Positions 26,131-34,024 of a stretch of DNA of 64,000 nt are shown piece after piece; within the stretch, counting starts at the first letter, position 1, and every line of letters begins with the position of its first letter. Origin of the DNA: CAWGQN01 sp963824885 (GTDB taxonomy: Bacteria; Actinomycetota; Actinomycetes; Actinomycetales; Microbacteriaceae); contig CAWGQN010000002.1 of assembly GCA_963824885.1 (NCBI GenBank), forward strand, positions 248,001-312,000. Direction: 5' to 3'. Both the position numbers and the translations under genes were made by a program. The notes beneath the pieces are model-generated. The model was not told the origin of the DNA and did not search any database. It worked only from the letters and a program-made list of their open reading frames with translations.

Positions 26131-26171
26131 AGCGTGGGTGGGTGCGCATGTAATGCGCACCCACCCACGCT
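26131..26171 (+). terminator. Very stable terminator-like hairpin after the pore-forming protein gene
   Basis: A perfect 19-bp stem (26131-26149 with 26153-26171) closes on a three-base loop GTA. One arm begins AGCGTGGGTGGGTGCGCAT. It starts 45 bases past the stop at 26086. No T-run follows, but stability and position argue for a terminator. Confidence 0.7.
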
Positions 26172-26183
26172 TAGCCCCGGTCG

Positions 26184-26261
26184 ATCCACGAATTCGTCCG
26201 AGACATCGGCACCATCATGGCCATCTCTTGCCAACGAGCACACCAACTCATCAACGATTGA
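26184..26261 (+). pseudogene. Relic of a hicB C-terminus
   Basis: In one frame these bases encode VRDIGTIMAISCQRAHQLIND followed by a stop, nearly colinear with the last residues of the intact HicB downstream (GDVGAVLGVSHQRAHQLINS). The nucleotide match over CAACGAGCACACCAACTCAT is exact. No upstream part of the gene survives. It points to an earlier tandem hicAB copy or recombination at this site. Confidence 0.7.
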
Positions 26262-26288
26262 CGTCCGTCGATATTCTCTAGTGCATGC

Positions 26289-26317
26289 TTGCACTTCTTG
26301 CAAGTGCACTCTAGAAT
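26289..26317 (+). promoter_or_regulatory. hicAB promoter with overlapping operator; leaderless start
   Basis: TTGCAC (26289-26294) and TAGAAT (26312-26317) are a sigma-70-type -35/-10 pair with 17-bp spacing. The GTG start of hicA at 26325 is where transcription should begin, so the mRNA is probably leaderless. The inverted repeats TGCACTT/AAGTGCA (26290-26308) and CTTGCA/TGCAAG (26288-26304) occupy the spacer and are good candidates for the HicB or HicAB operator. Confidence 0.68.
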
Positions 26318-26324
26318 AGTCTGT

Positions 26325-26537
26325 GTGAAGCGTCGGGACCTACTGAAGAAGATCGCCCAGGAATCGAAACGGAAAGGCGTCACCTGGACACTGAACCGCA
26401 ATGGGGCAAACCACGACGTGTACAACCTCGACGGGGCAATGATACCCATCCCGAGGCACACCGAAATAGGTGACAGATTTTCGGTTGAAATCTTCAAAGA
26501 ATGCGAATCAAAACTAGGAAAAAGGTGGTGGAAATGA
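26325..26537 (+). CDS. hicA: HicA-like mRNA interferase toxin
   Basis: The 70-residue protein has the compact HicA dsRBD-like fold, starting VKRRDLLKKIAQESKRKG. The catalytic His is at about 30 in GANHDVYN, and the family end PIPRHTEIG follows. HicA cleaves mRNA and stalls growth until neutralised by HicB. GTG 26325 directly follows the promoter, giving a probable leaderless transcript. Its stop overlaps the hicB start as ATGA. Confidence 0.86.
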   Translation: MKRRDLLKKIAQESKRKGVTWTLNRNGANHDVYNLDGAMIPIPRHTEIGDRFSVEIFKECESKLGKRWWK

Positions 26538-26899
26538 TCTACCAAGTTACGGCAGAACTAGACGGACGGTTCTGGCTCGTCCGCGTACCATCAATCGAAC
26601 GAACCACCCAAGCCCGCAATGTCGGCGAAATCGAAACAATGGCGAAAGACCTTATCGAGATCATGACCGACACAATAGACCCTGTTGTCCACGTTACCCT
26701 CGTGCTCCCGGAGAAAATCGAAGAGCACCTCAAAAATGTTGCCGCCTCGCGTGCGCTCGAAGAACAGGCTCGACAATCAGCAGCAGCTGAATTACGAGTA
26801 GTAGCCCGTGAACTCCGTGAACAACGCCTCTCACTCGGAGATGTCGGTGCTGTCCTCGGCGTCTCCCACCAACGAGCACACCAACTCATCAACAGCTGA
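26534..26899 (+). CDS. hicB: HicB-like antitoxin
   Basis: The 121-residue protein has the partial RNase-H-like HicB fold at its N-terminus (YQVTAELDGRFWLVRVPSI, then TQARNVGEIETMAKDLIEI), which masks HicA. Its C-terminal helix-turn-helix (LSLGDVGAVLGVSHQRAHQLI) should bind the operator at 26288-26308. ATG 26534 overlaps the hicA stop and has AAAGGTGG upstream. It is lower in GC than its surroundings, typical of mobile toxin-antitoxin genes. Confidence 0.86.
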   Translation: MIYQVTAELDGRFWLVRVPSIERTTQARNVGEIETMAKDLIEIMTDTIDPVVHVTLVLPEKIEEHLKNVAASRALEEQARQSAAAELRVVARELREQRLSLGDVGAVLGVSHQRAHQLINS

Positions 26900-26918
26900 C
26901 GCTTTTTACGTGGGGGCG

Positions 26919-26937
26919 AAAAGGTCTGCTACAGACC
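26919..26937 (-). terminator. Intrinsic terminator of the sdh operon
   Basis: On the minus strand GGTCTG-TAG-CAGACC (26937-26923) forms a 6-bp hairpin followed by TTTT (26922-26919), 40 bases past the sdhB stop. It also separates the operon from convergent hicB. Confidence 0.6.
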
Positions 26938-26976
26938 CGTCTTGAAGTCCCTTGCGAATTGTGACGCGCCCGCAAT

Positions 26977-27735
26977 CTACCTTTTTCGACGCAAGACCGC
27001 CTGTTTGACGTCCGCAATCGCTTGCGTCACCTGGATACCGCGCGGGCACGCGTCAGTGCAATTGAACGTGGTGCGGCAGCGCCACACGCCCTCTTTGTCG
27101 TTGAGAATATCGAGGCGCACGCGACCGGCGTCGTCACGGCTGTCGAAGATGAAGCGGTGCGCGTTGACAATTGCCGCCGGTCCAAAATATTGGCCGTCGG
27201 TCCAAAATACCGGGCAGCTTGACGTGCACGCGGCGCATAATATGCACTTCGTTGTGTCATCGAACCGGGCTCGCTCGGCCGCGCTTTGGAGACGTTCCTT
27301 TCCGCCTACGGGCTTGTTTTGTGCCATAAGAAACGGCTGCACGTCGCGATACGACGCAAAAAACGGTTCCATATCGACGACGAGGTCCTTTTCAAGCGGA
27401 AGACCCTTGATCGCCTCAATGTGAATCGGTTTTTTTATCTCGAGATCTTTAATGAGCGTCTTGCACGCGAGGCGATTGCGGCCGTTGATCCGCATCGCGT
27501 CTGATCCGCAAATGCCGTGCGCACACGAGCGGCGAAAGGTTAGAGAACCGTCTTGCTCCCATTTCACAGTGTGCAACGCGTCGAGCACGCGATCCGTCGA
27601 GCGAACCACAACGTCAAAATTTTGCCAGTGCGGCTCGGTGTCGAGTTCGGGAATGTATCGACGGATCCGCAGCGTGACCGTGAATTGTGCGACCGAGGGA
27701 GCGGGAGCAGCTGGTTCGAAAACCGCCGTGGTCAT
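26977..27735 (-). CDS. sdhB: Succinate dehydrogenase iron-sulfur subunit
   Basis: The 252-residue protein carries electrons from SdhA flavin to quinone. The [2Fe-2S] ligands lie in RRSCAHGICGSDAM plus NRLACKT. The [4Fe-4S] and [3Fe-4S] clusters use CILCAACTSSCPVFW and CRTTFNCTDACPRGI. ATG 27735 lies two bases after the sdhA stop with GGAAGT upstream. The frame is open far upstream, but that part is antisense-like to sdhA. It is the last gene of the operon, followed by a terminator. Confidence 0.96.
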   Translation of the reverse strand: MTTAVFEPAAPAPSVAQFTVTLRIRRYIPELDTEPHWQNFDVVVRSTDRVLDALHTVKWEQDGSLTFRRSCAHGICGSDAMRINGRNRLACKTLIKDLEIKKPIHIEAIKGLPLEKDLVVDMEPFFASYRDVQPFLMAQNKPVGGKERLQSAAERARFDDTTKCILCAACTSSCPVFWTDGQYFGPAAIVNAHRFIFDSRDDAGRVRLDILNDKEGVWRCRTTFNCTDACPRGIQVTQAIADVKQAVLRRKR

Positions 27736-27737
27736 CT

Positions 27738-29522
27738 CTAGTACTTCCTTTCCATCGGCTGATAGTTGGTAATGACCACGGGTTTCGAATCGAGACGAAT
27801 GGAGTCGCCCGCATTGCCTGACGAGGAGTCGCCGGCCAAATACGCCATGGTGTGAACGAGAAAATTCGCGTCGTCGCGGTCGGGATAATCTTCTCTCGAG
27901 TGCCCGCCCCGACTCTCCCGCCGATTGCGAGCGGAATAGACGAGCACGTCGGCGAGGTCGAGCAAGAATCCGAGTTCGACGGTTTCCAAGAGGTCGGTGT
28001 TGAAGCGCCGACCACGGTCGTGCACCGTGACATTCGCGTACCGCGCTCGCACGCTCGCGATGACCTCGGTCACTTCGCGAAGCGTGTCGTCGGTGCGATA
28101 GACCTGTGCATTGCGGTCCATCGAGTTTTGAAGTTCTTTGCGAAGCTCGGAAACGCGTTCGGTTCCCGACGAGCTGCGAAGACCGTCGAGCATGTCGCGC
28201 ACCGTGCGCGAGGGATCCTCGGGGAGGGGAACCCACTCGGCGTCTTTGACGTAGTCGACCGCGTTTTTGCCCGCTCGACGGCCAAAAACGTTGATGTCGA
28301 GGAGCGAATTGGTCCCGAGGCGGTTCGAACCGTGGACCGAGACACACGCACACTCGCCCGCGGCAAAGAGACCGGGAACAATCGTCGAATTGTCGGCTAA
28401 CACCTCCGCGTTCACGGTGGTCGGAATTCCGCCCATTGCGTAGTGCGCGGTCGGCGTGACGGGAACCGGTTCGGTATACGGCTCGACTCCGAGATACGTG
28501 CGGGCAAACTCGGTAATATCCGGCAGCTTAGCGTCAATGACGGCGGGATCGAGGTGCGTAATATCGAGATACACGTAGTCCTTGTTGGGACCGGCCCCGC
28601 GACCCTCGCGAATTTCGAGCGCCATGCAGCGAGCGACAATATCGCGCGGCGCGAGATCTTTGATTGTGGGAGCGTAGCGCTCCATAAAACGCTCGCCTTC
28701 GCCGTTTCGAAGAATTGCCCCCTCGCCGCGAGCCGCTTCGGACAACAGAATGCCGAGGCCCGCGAGCCCCGTCGGATGGAACTGGAAAAATTCCATGTCT
28801 TCGAGAGGAAGACCCTTGCGCCAGATAATTCCAACCCCGTCGCCCGTGAGTGTGTGCGCGTTTGACGTTGTTTTGAAAATCTTTCCGAACCCGCCCGTGG
28901 CAAAAATGATCGCTTTTGCATGAAATACGTGTAAATCACCCGTCGACAGCTCATACGCGACGACACCGGCCGGTTGGCGCGAACCGTCGCGAGCGTCGTC
29001 CGCCATCACGAGATCGAGAACATAGAATTCGTTGAAGAAATTGATCCCGAGCCGCACGCAATTCTGGAACAGAGTCTGCAAAATCATGTGACCGGTACGG
29101 TCGGCCGCGTAGCACGCTCGACGCACGGGCGCCTTGCCGTGGTCGCGCGTGTGGCCGCCAAATCGACGCTGGTCAATTGTGCCCTCGGGCGTGCGATTAA
29201 ACGGTAGCCCCATGTTCTCAAGGTCGATGACCGCTTCGATCGCTTCACGCGCGAGAATTTCGGCCGCGTCTTGGTCGACGAGGTAGTCGCCCCCCTTGAC
29301 GGTGTCGAAGGTGTGCCACTCCCAATTGTCTTCTTCGACATTCGCGAGTGCCGCCGCCATCCCACCCTGCGCGGCTCCCGTGTGGGAACGGGTCGGATAC
29401 AGCTTGCTAATGACCGCGACGTTCGCGTGCGGACCCGCTTCAATTGCGGCGCGCATTCCGGCGCCCCCGGCACCCACTATCACGATGTCGAATTGGTGGT
29501 TGTGCACGGGTGTATCGGTCAC
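27738..29522 (-). CDS. sdhA: Succinate dehydrogenase flavoprotein subunit
   Basis: The 594-residue protein oxidises succinate to fumarate in the TCA cycle. The FAD motif VIVGAGGAGMRAA starts near residue 14. The covalent-flavin His lies in PTRSHTGAAQGGMAA, and active-site elements include GGHTRDHGKAPVRRACYAADRTGH and GSNRLGTNSLLD. GTG 29522 begins the usual N-terminus. It lies in the minus-strand operon sdhC-sdhD-sdhA-sdhB. Confidence 0.96.
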   Translation of the reverse strand: MTDTPVHNHQFDIVIVGAGGAGMRAAIEAGPHANVAVISKLYPTRSHTGAAQGGMAAALANVEEDNWEWHTFDTVKGGDYLVDQDAAEILAREAIEAVIDLENMGLPFNRTPEGTIDQRRFGGHTRDHGKAPVRRACYAADRTGHMILQTLFQNCVRLGINFFNEFYVLDLVMADDARDGSRQPAGVVAYELSTGDLHVFHAKAIIFATGGFGKIFKTTSNAHTLTGDGVGIIWRKGLPLEDMEFFQFHPTGLAGLGILLSEAARGEGAILRNGEGERFMERYAPTIKDLAPRDIVARCMALEIREGRGAGPNKDYVYLDITHLDPAVIDAKLPDITEFARTYLGVEPYTEPVPVTPTAHYAMGGIPTTVNAEVLADNSTIVPGLFAAGECACVSVHGSNRLGTNSLLDINVFGRRAGKNAVDYVKDAEWVPLPEDPSRTVRDMLDGLRSSSGTERVSELRKELQNSMDRNAQVYRTDDTLREVTEVIASVRARYANVTVHDRGRRFNTDLLETVELGFLLDLADVLVYSARNRRESRGGHSREDYPDRDDANFLVHTMAYLAGDSSSGNAGDSIRLDSKPVVITNYQPMERKY

Positions 29523-29555
29523 GTCAGTGATTCCAATTCTTCACGGCGGGGTGGT

Positions 29556-30011
29556 CTAGCGGGTCGGGCAAAACGACGGGAGAAGAGAAGCGGGAGACCC
29601 GGGCGGGCACGGGTCGAACGTGTAGATGACAAGCGTTCCCAGCACGAGCAAGGTGACGACCGCGGCGAGCATCGCGCCCTTGAGAATTCCTCGAGTCACG
29701 CGAGAGTGAGCGTAGTCGTTGACGATCGTGCGCATTCCATTCGTGCCGTGGATGAGTGCGAGCCACAGCATGAGGGTATCCCACACTTGCCAAAACGGAT
29801 TCGAGAGTTTTCCCCCGACAAACGCGAAATCGACCGCGCGGATTCCGTCGCCCGCGACGACGTTGACAAACAGGTGACCAAATATGAGCGCAATGAGCAA
29901 CACGCCCGACACTCGCATGAAGATCCAGCCCCATTTTTCTCCATTTACTCGCCGACCCGCGCGAGCGCGCGACGGCGAGCGCGGCGCTTCGATGACCGTT
30001 GTCACACTCAC
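29556..30011 (-). CDS. sdhD: Succinate dehydrogenase membrane anchor subunit
   Basis: The 151-residue protein has three hydrophobic segments: WIFMRVSGVLLIALIFGHLF, WDTLMLWLALIHGTNGMRTI and AMLAAVVTLLVLGTLVIYTF. The first two carry His residues suited to heme b or the quinone site. GTG 30011 overlaps the sdhC stop (GTGA); the longer frame upstream lies within sdhC. With SdhC it anchors SdhAB to the membrane and reduces quinone. Confidence 0.9.
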   Translation of the reverse strand: MSVTTVIEAPRSPSRARAGRRVNGEKWGWIFMRVSGVLLIALIFGHLFVNVVAGDGIRAVDFAFVGGKLSNPFWQVWDTLMLWLALIHGTNGMRTIVNDYAHSRVTRGILKGAMLAAVVTLLVLGTLVIYTFDPCPPGSPASLLPSFCPTR

Positions 30012-30436
30012 GCTCCCTCCGAAAACACCGCGATGAGGTGACGCGGGACGAACAGGGCGAGGAGAACCACCCACAGGATCACGACAATCCACAACAGGAG
30101 ACGCTGATACTTGGCACCGCGACTCCAAAAGTCGATCAAAATAATGCGGAGGCCGTTGAACGCGTGAAACACAATCGCTCCGACAAGAGCCACTTCGCCG
30201 AGACCCATGATCGGGTTCTTGTAGGTGCCGATGACCGCGTTATACGCCTCGGGGCTGACGCGAACGAGCGCCGTATCGAGAATGTGAACGAGAAGGAAGA
30301 AAAAAATCGCGACGCCCGTAATGCGGTGGAGGACCCACGACCACATACCCTCGCGACCGCGGTACAGCGTCCCGACCGGGCGCGTCATGCGTCGGGCGGT
30401 CGACACCGGGAGCGATTCTGCCGCCTTGACTGACAC
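30008..30436 (-). CDS. sdhC: Succinate dehydrogenase cytochrome b556 subunit
   Basis: The 142-residue anchor begins GTLYRGREGMWSWVLHRITG, the SdhC signature with its Ser and Arg near the quinone site. It has three membrane segments with His in FFFLLVHILDT and AIVFHAFNGLR. GTG 30436 has GGAGAG about ten bases upstream. It is the first gene of sdhCDAB; its promoter should lie in 30437-30586, which is shared with divergent manC. Confidence 0.93.
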   Translation of the reverse strand: MSVKAAESLPVSTARRMTRPVGTLYRGREGMWSWVLHRITGVAIFFFLLVHILDTALVRVSPEAYNAVIGTYKNPIMGLGEVALVGAIVFHAFNGLRIILIDFWSRGAKYQRLLLWIVVILWVVLLALFVPRHLIAVFSEGA

Positions 30437-30574
30437 GAATAACTCTCCATTCTCTTCAATCGGCGCGTTTTATCGGCACGAGCGGCGCGCGGCGTGTCGA
30501 GAAACGCCGCCTTCTCGCGTGAACACACGCTCACCTAGCATACGACGCACACGATCAGGCTCGTACGCACCCGC

Positions 30575-30580
30575 TATTCT
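30575..30580 (+). promoter_or_regulatory. -10 element of a probable leaderless manC promoter
   Basis: TATTCT (30575-30580) ends six bases before the ATG at 30587, the arrangement expected when transcription starts at the start codon. No ribosome binding site is visible, and the -35 is weak. Confidence 0.5.
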
Positions 30581-30586
30581 CGTTGG

Positions 30587-31708
30587 ATGGTTCACGAACG
30601 ACGCGCACTCGACAACTTCTACGCGGTCATCCCCGCGGGGGGCATCGGATCGAGATTGTGGCCAATTTCGCGCGCCGATGCTCCGAAGTTCTTGCACGAT
30701 TTGACGGGATCCGGTCAAACGCTTCTTCGCGACACGTGGGACCGCCTCGTTCCGATTTCGGGCGATCAACGCATTATGGTCGTGACGGGACGCGCACATC
30801 GTGCGGCCGTCGAAGCGCAACTTCCCGATCTGGCCGACCGAAATGTCGTTTTGGAGAGCGAGCCGCGCGATTCGTCCGCGGCCATTGGCTTGGCCGCCGC
30901 GATTCTTGAACACCGCGAACCGGGCGTGATTATCGGGTCATTCGCCGCCGATCACGTCATTGGTGGAGCCAAACTGTTTCGTGATGCGGTCGCCGAAGCG
31001 GTTGCCGCGGCGGCCGCGGGATACATTGCGACGATTGGAATTCACCCCGTCGAACCCGCTATTGGATTTGGCTATATCCACTGCGGAAAGGGCGTTGGTA
31101 TCGACGGAGCGCCGTCGGCACTCGCGGTCGACTCTTTCGTCGAAAAGCCCGACGCGGCGACCGCAACCTCGTACGTCGAAAGCGGCTCGTATTTATGGAA
31201 CGCGGGCATTTTTATTTCTCGAGCGAGCGTCTTGCTTGAGCAGCTCGGGCGGTCGCAACCGGCCATGCTCGCGGGTCTCAACGAACTTGCCGAAGCGTGG
31301 GACACGTCCCGGCGGGGTGCCGTGGTTGATCGTGTGTGGCCGGGACTCGCCAAGATCGCAATCGACTATTCGGTCGCGGAACCCGCCGCGGCCGCCGGTC
31401 GGCTCGTCGTTGTCCCCGCGCACTTCGATTGGGACGACGTGGGTGATTTTGCATCGATTGCGAAACTCCACTTGGGCGGTCGCAAGTCGGATCTGGCAAT
31501 TCTCGGCGAGGACGCGCGAGTATTGTCGGATTCCAGCAGCGGAATCGTGGTGAGCCAGGGATCGCGGACAATCGCACTCATCGGTGTTCAGGACATCGTC
31601 GTGGTCGATACTCCCGATGCGCTGCTCGTGACTACCAGCGCAAACGCGCAAAAAGTCAAGAGCGTCGTCGACGCGCTTCGGCTTTCTGGGCGGGGAGACG
31701 TTCTCTAA
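30587..31708 (+). CDS. manC: Mannose-1-phosphate guanylyltransferase
   Basis: The 373-residue nucleotidyltransferase makes GDP-mannose from mannose 1-phosphate and GTP. The P-loop-like signature VIPAGGIGSRLWPISRADAP starts near residue 14. SFAADHVI and FVEKPD are the sugar- and metal-site motifs. It lacks the fused isomerase domain found in some homologues, and is like the actinobacterial ManB/ManC type. GDP-mannose would feed the polyprenol-mannose synthase at 53.5 kb. The stop is directly followed by the ATG of the next gene. Confidence 0.92.
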   Translation: MVHERRALDNFYAVIPAGGIGSRLWPISRADAPKFLHDLTGSGQTLLRDTWDRLVPISGDQRIMVVTGRAHRAAVEAQLPDLADRNVVLESEPRDSSAAIGLAAAILEHREPGVIIGSFAADHVIGGAKLFRDAVAEAVAAAAAGYIATIGIHPVEPAIGFGYIHCGKGVGIDGAPSALAVDSFVEKPDAATATSYVESGSYLWNAGIFISRASVLLEQLGRSQPAMLAGLNELAEAWDTSRRGAVVDRVWPGLAKIAIDYSVAEPAAAAGRLVVVPAHFDWDDVGDFASIAKLHLGGRKSDLAILGEDARVLSDSSSGIVVSQGSRTIALIGVQDIVVVDTPDALLVTTSANAQKVKSVVDALRLSGRGDVL

Positions 31709-32800
31709 ATGGGCCGTGCACGAGTGGACCGATTCCTCGGCGTTGCAGTTGCAGCGCTCGTCCTTGCGGGCTGTTCGTCGTCTCCGCCCGCGTCGACGGC
31801 CGAGGCGACATCGAGCGCGGAAGCGGCCCCGAAATTTTGCGCACGCTTGGTCGCGAATTCGAACGGTGTGGATGATCGCGCCCTGAACCAATCGAGCTGG
31901 CGGGGTCTGCAGGCGGCCAAGAACGTCGGCAAAATCGACATCGGTTCCGATTCTGTGTCAACCCCGGAAAGCGTTACTCCAAAACTTATTGAGGCCGTCG
32001 ACTCTCAGTGCCCAATCATTGTCGCGGTCGGGAGAGAACTCGCCGAGGCAACGCGCGCTCAAGCGATAGCGAACGAGGGCGTCCATTTTGTCGTCGTCGA
32101 TGGCGAGGTCAGCGCGCCCAATGTGAAAACGGTCGAGTTCGATACGTCGCAAGCCGCATTTTTGGCGGGCTATTTGGCGGCCGCGGTCAGCAAGACGAAG
32201 ATCGTCGGGACATTTGGGGATACAAACGAAGCGCGTGTCACATCGACGATGGACGGATTTGCCGCCGGCGTCGCCAAATACAACGAAATTCATCTTGGAA
32301 CGGCGGTCGTTCTCGGCTGGGACCCGGCGACTCGAATCGGCGCGTTTACGGGAGTAGTCGATGACAACGCGGACGCAAAAAGTGCCTCGAAGTCGACCGC
32401 CAAGACGCTTTTGGACGGTGGAGCCGACGTTATTCTCCCGATTGCCGGACCGGCCAGTGTGGGAGCCGCCGACGCGGTGCGCGAAAAACGAACCGCATTG
32501 CTCGTGTGGGACGGCAACGACGGGTACGAGACGCTCCCACCCGAATTTCGAGGAATTCTTCTCACGAGCATCGTCAAGAAGGCGGACAATGCCATCGCGG
32601 ATATTGTCACGAATGCCGAGGCCGGAGTATTTTCCCCCGCGCCCTATCGCGGCACCCTTGCGAACCAAGGGGTGACAATTGCACCGCCGCACTCGCTCGA
32701 ACCCGACGTGTCGCCCGAACTGGCACAAGAACTCGATCAAGTGCGCGCGCAACTCGTTTCGGGGCTCATTGCCGTCGGTCCTCCGGGCGTCGCTCGATAG
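31709..32800 (+). CDS. BMP-family (nucleoside-binding) lipoprotein, first copy
   Basis: The 363-residue lipoprotein has the lipobox LAGC at about residue 22. The periplasmic-binding BMP/PnrA-like fold is indicated by DDRALNQSSWRGLQAA, TSQAAFLAGYLAAA, VGTFGDTN and ILPIAGPASVGAADA. BMP proteins deliver nucleosides to the ABC transporter encoded just downstream. It is more diverged than the second copy (VDDRALNQ in place of FDDKAFNQ), so it may bind another ligand. Translation starts immediately after the manC stop. Confidence 0.85.
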   Translation: MGRARVDRFLGVAVAALVLAGCSSSPPASTAEATSSAEAAPKFCARLVANSNGVDDRALNQSSWRGLQAAKNVGKIDIGSDSVSTPESVTPKLIEAVDSQCPIIVAVGRELAEATRAQAIANEGVHFVVVDGEVSAPNVKTVEFDTSQAAFLAGYLAAAVSKTKIVGTFGDTNEARVTSTMDGFAAGVAKYNEIHLGTAVVLGWDPATRIGAFTGVVDDNADAKSASKSTAKTLLDGGADVILPIAGPASVGAADAVREKRTALLVWDGNDGYETLPPEFRGILLTSIVKKADNAIADIVTNAEAGVFSPAPYRGTLANQGVTIAPPHSLEPDVSPELAQELDQVRAQLVSGLIAVGPPGVAR

Positions 32801-32894
32801 GCGAGTGCACAGGTCGGCATGAATTTTCGAATTCTTCAGCATGAATTCGATATGCTTCCTGAATTATGCGAAGTGCACACCGTGAGAGGACAAC
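32801..32894 (+). promoter_or_regulatory. Repeat-rich region between the two BMP genes (candidate operator/promoter)
   Basis: GCATGAATT occurs at 32817-32825 and 32839-32847, exactly 22 bp apart, and a near-inverted GAATTATGC is at 32861-32869. AGTGCACA occurs at both 32804-32811 and 32872-32879. TATGCT (32851-32856) could be a -10 element. The regular spacing on one DNA face suggests a regulator binding site ahead of the second BMP gene. Confidence 0.45.
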
Positions 32895-33974
32895 GTGAAG
32901 GTATCCACCCGAAAGATTTCGATTACGAGTCTTGCTGCAGTGGGGATCGTGTCCCTTCTAGCCGCTTGCGGTAGCCCACCACCGAGCAGCGGCACGGGCG
33001 GCAAAGCGGCGAGTTCATTTCTTCCGTGCATGGTGAGCGACGGCGGCGGATTCGACGACAAGGCATTCAATCAGCTCGGTTACAACGGTCTCAAAACGGC
33101 GGCAGAAAAACTTGGCGCACGTCCTTCCACGGTTGAGTCAAAGTCGGAGTCTGACTTCGCTCCCAATCTCACCAACCTTGTCGGTCAAAACTGTGGAATC
33201 ATCGTGACGGTGGGGTTCCTTCTGGCCGACGCCACAAAAGCATCGGCGACCGCGAATCCAAAGACGAAATTCGCGACAATCGACGACAACTCGATCACGC
33301 TCGACAACGTCAAGCCAATCGTCTATGACACCGCGCAAGCGGCATTTTTGGCGGGGTATGCGGCGGCGAGTTTCTCGAAATCCGGTCATGTCGGGACCTT
33401 CGGTGCCCTGCAGATTCCGACCGTGACGGTGTTTATGGACGGTTTCGCGCAGGGAGTCGACTTCTTCAACAAAAAGAAGGGCAAAAGCGTCAAGCTTGAC
33501 GGGTGGGATAGTGCGGCTCAAAAGGGATCCTTTACGGGCGGATTCGACGCCGGGGTCGAAGCGAAAGCGGCCGCGCAAAGCCTGATTGACCAGAAAGCCG
33601 ACGTCATCATGCCGGTCGGCGGCCCGATCTTTCAGAGTGCGGGTCAAGCGATTCGAGACTCGGGCAAAGAGATTGCGCTCATCGGTGTCGATTCTGACAA
33701 CTATGAGACGGCTCCCGACCTCAAAGACCTTTTCTTGACGACCGTTGAAAAAGACGTGTCGGTGAGCGTCGCCGACGTCGTCGGGGCCGCGGCCGATGGG
33801 ACGTTCGACAACAAGCCCTACATCGGGACGCTCAAGAACAGCGGAGTCGGCATTTCGTCGTTCCACGACTTTGAATCCAAAGTCAGCCCCGATCTTAAGA
33901 GCGAACTCGCTACGATCAAGGCCGGCATTATTGACGGGTCGATTCCCGTCACGTCGGTGTCGTCACCCAAGTAG
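32895..33974 (+). CDS. BMP-family nucleoside-binding lipoprotein, second copy
   Basis: The 359-residue lipoprotein has the lipobox LAAC near residue 25. The BMP motifs are classical: GGGFDDKAFNQLGYNGL, IIVTVGFLLADAT, DTAQAAFLAGYAAA, VGTFGALQIPTV and VIMPVGGP. It is the likely main substrate-binding subunit for the nucleoside ABC transporter that follows. GTG 32895 has AGAGGAC six bases upstream. Confidence 0.93.
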   Translation: MKVSTRKISITSLAAVGIVSLLAACGSPPPSSGTGGKAASSFLPCMVSDGGGFDDKAFNQLGYNGLKTAAEKLGARPSTVESKSESDFAPNLTNLVGQNCGIIVTVGFLLADATKASATANPKTKFATIDDNSITLDNVKPIVYDTAQAAFLAGYAAASFSKSGHVGTFGALQIPTVTVFMDGFAQGVDFFNKKKGKSVKLDGWDSAAQKGSFTGGFDAGVEAKAAAQSLIDQKADVIMPVGGPIFQSAGQAIRDSGKEIALIGVDSDNYETAPDLKDLFLTTVEKDVSVSVADVVGAAADGTFDNKPYIGTLKNSGVGISSFHDFESKVSPDLKSELATIKAGIIDGSIPVTSVSSPK

Positions 33975-34024
33975 ATCCAGATTGATACCGTGCACGCCCT
34001 AGCCGAGAAATCGGGTCGGACAGT

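Noticed and set aside
26171..26545. A minus-strand frame across the hicAB promoter and hicA
   Set aside because: It would be antisense to a clear toxin gene and has no conserved features.
29271..30041. A 256-codon plus-strand frame opposite sdhA and sdhD
   Set aside because: It is antisense to coupled succinate dehydrogenase genes and is charged low-complexity sequence.
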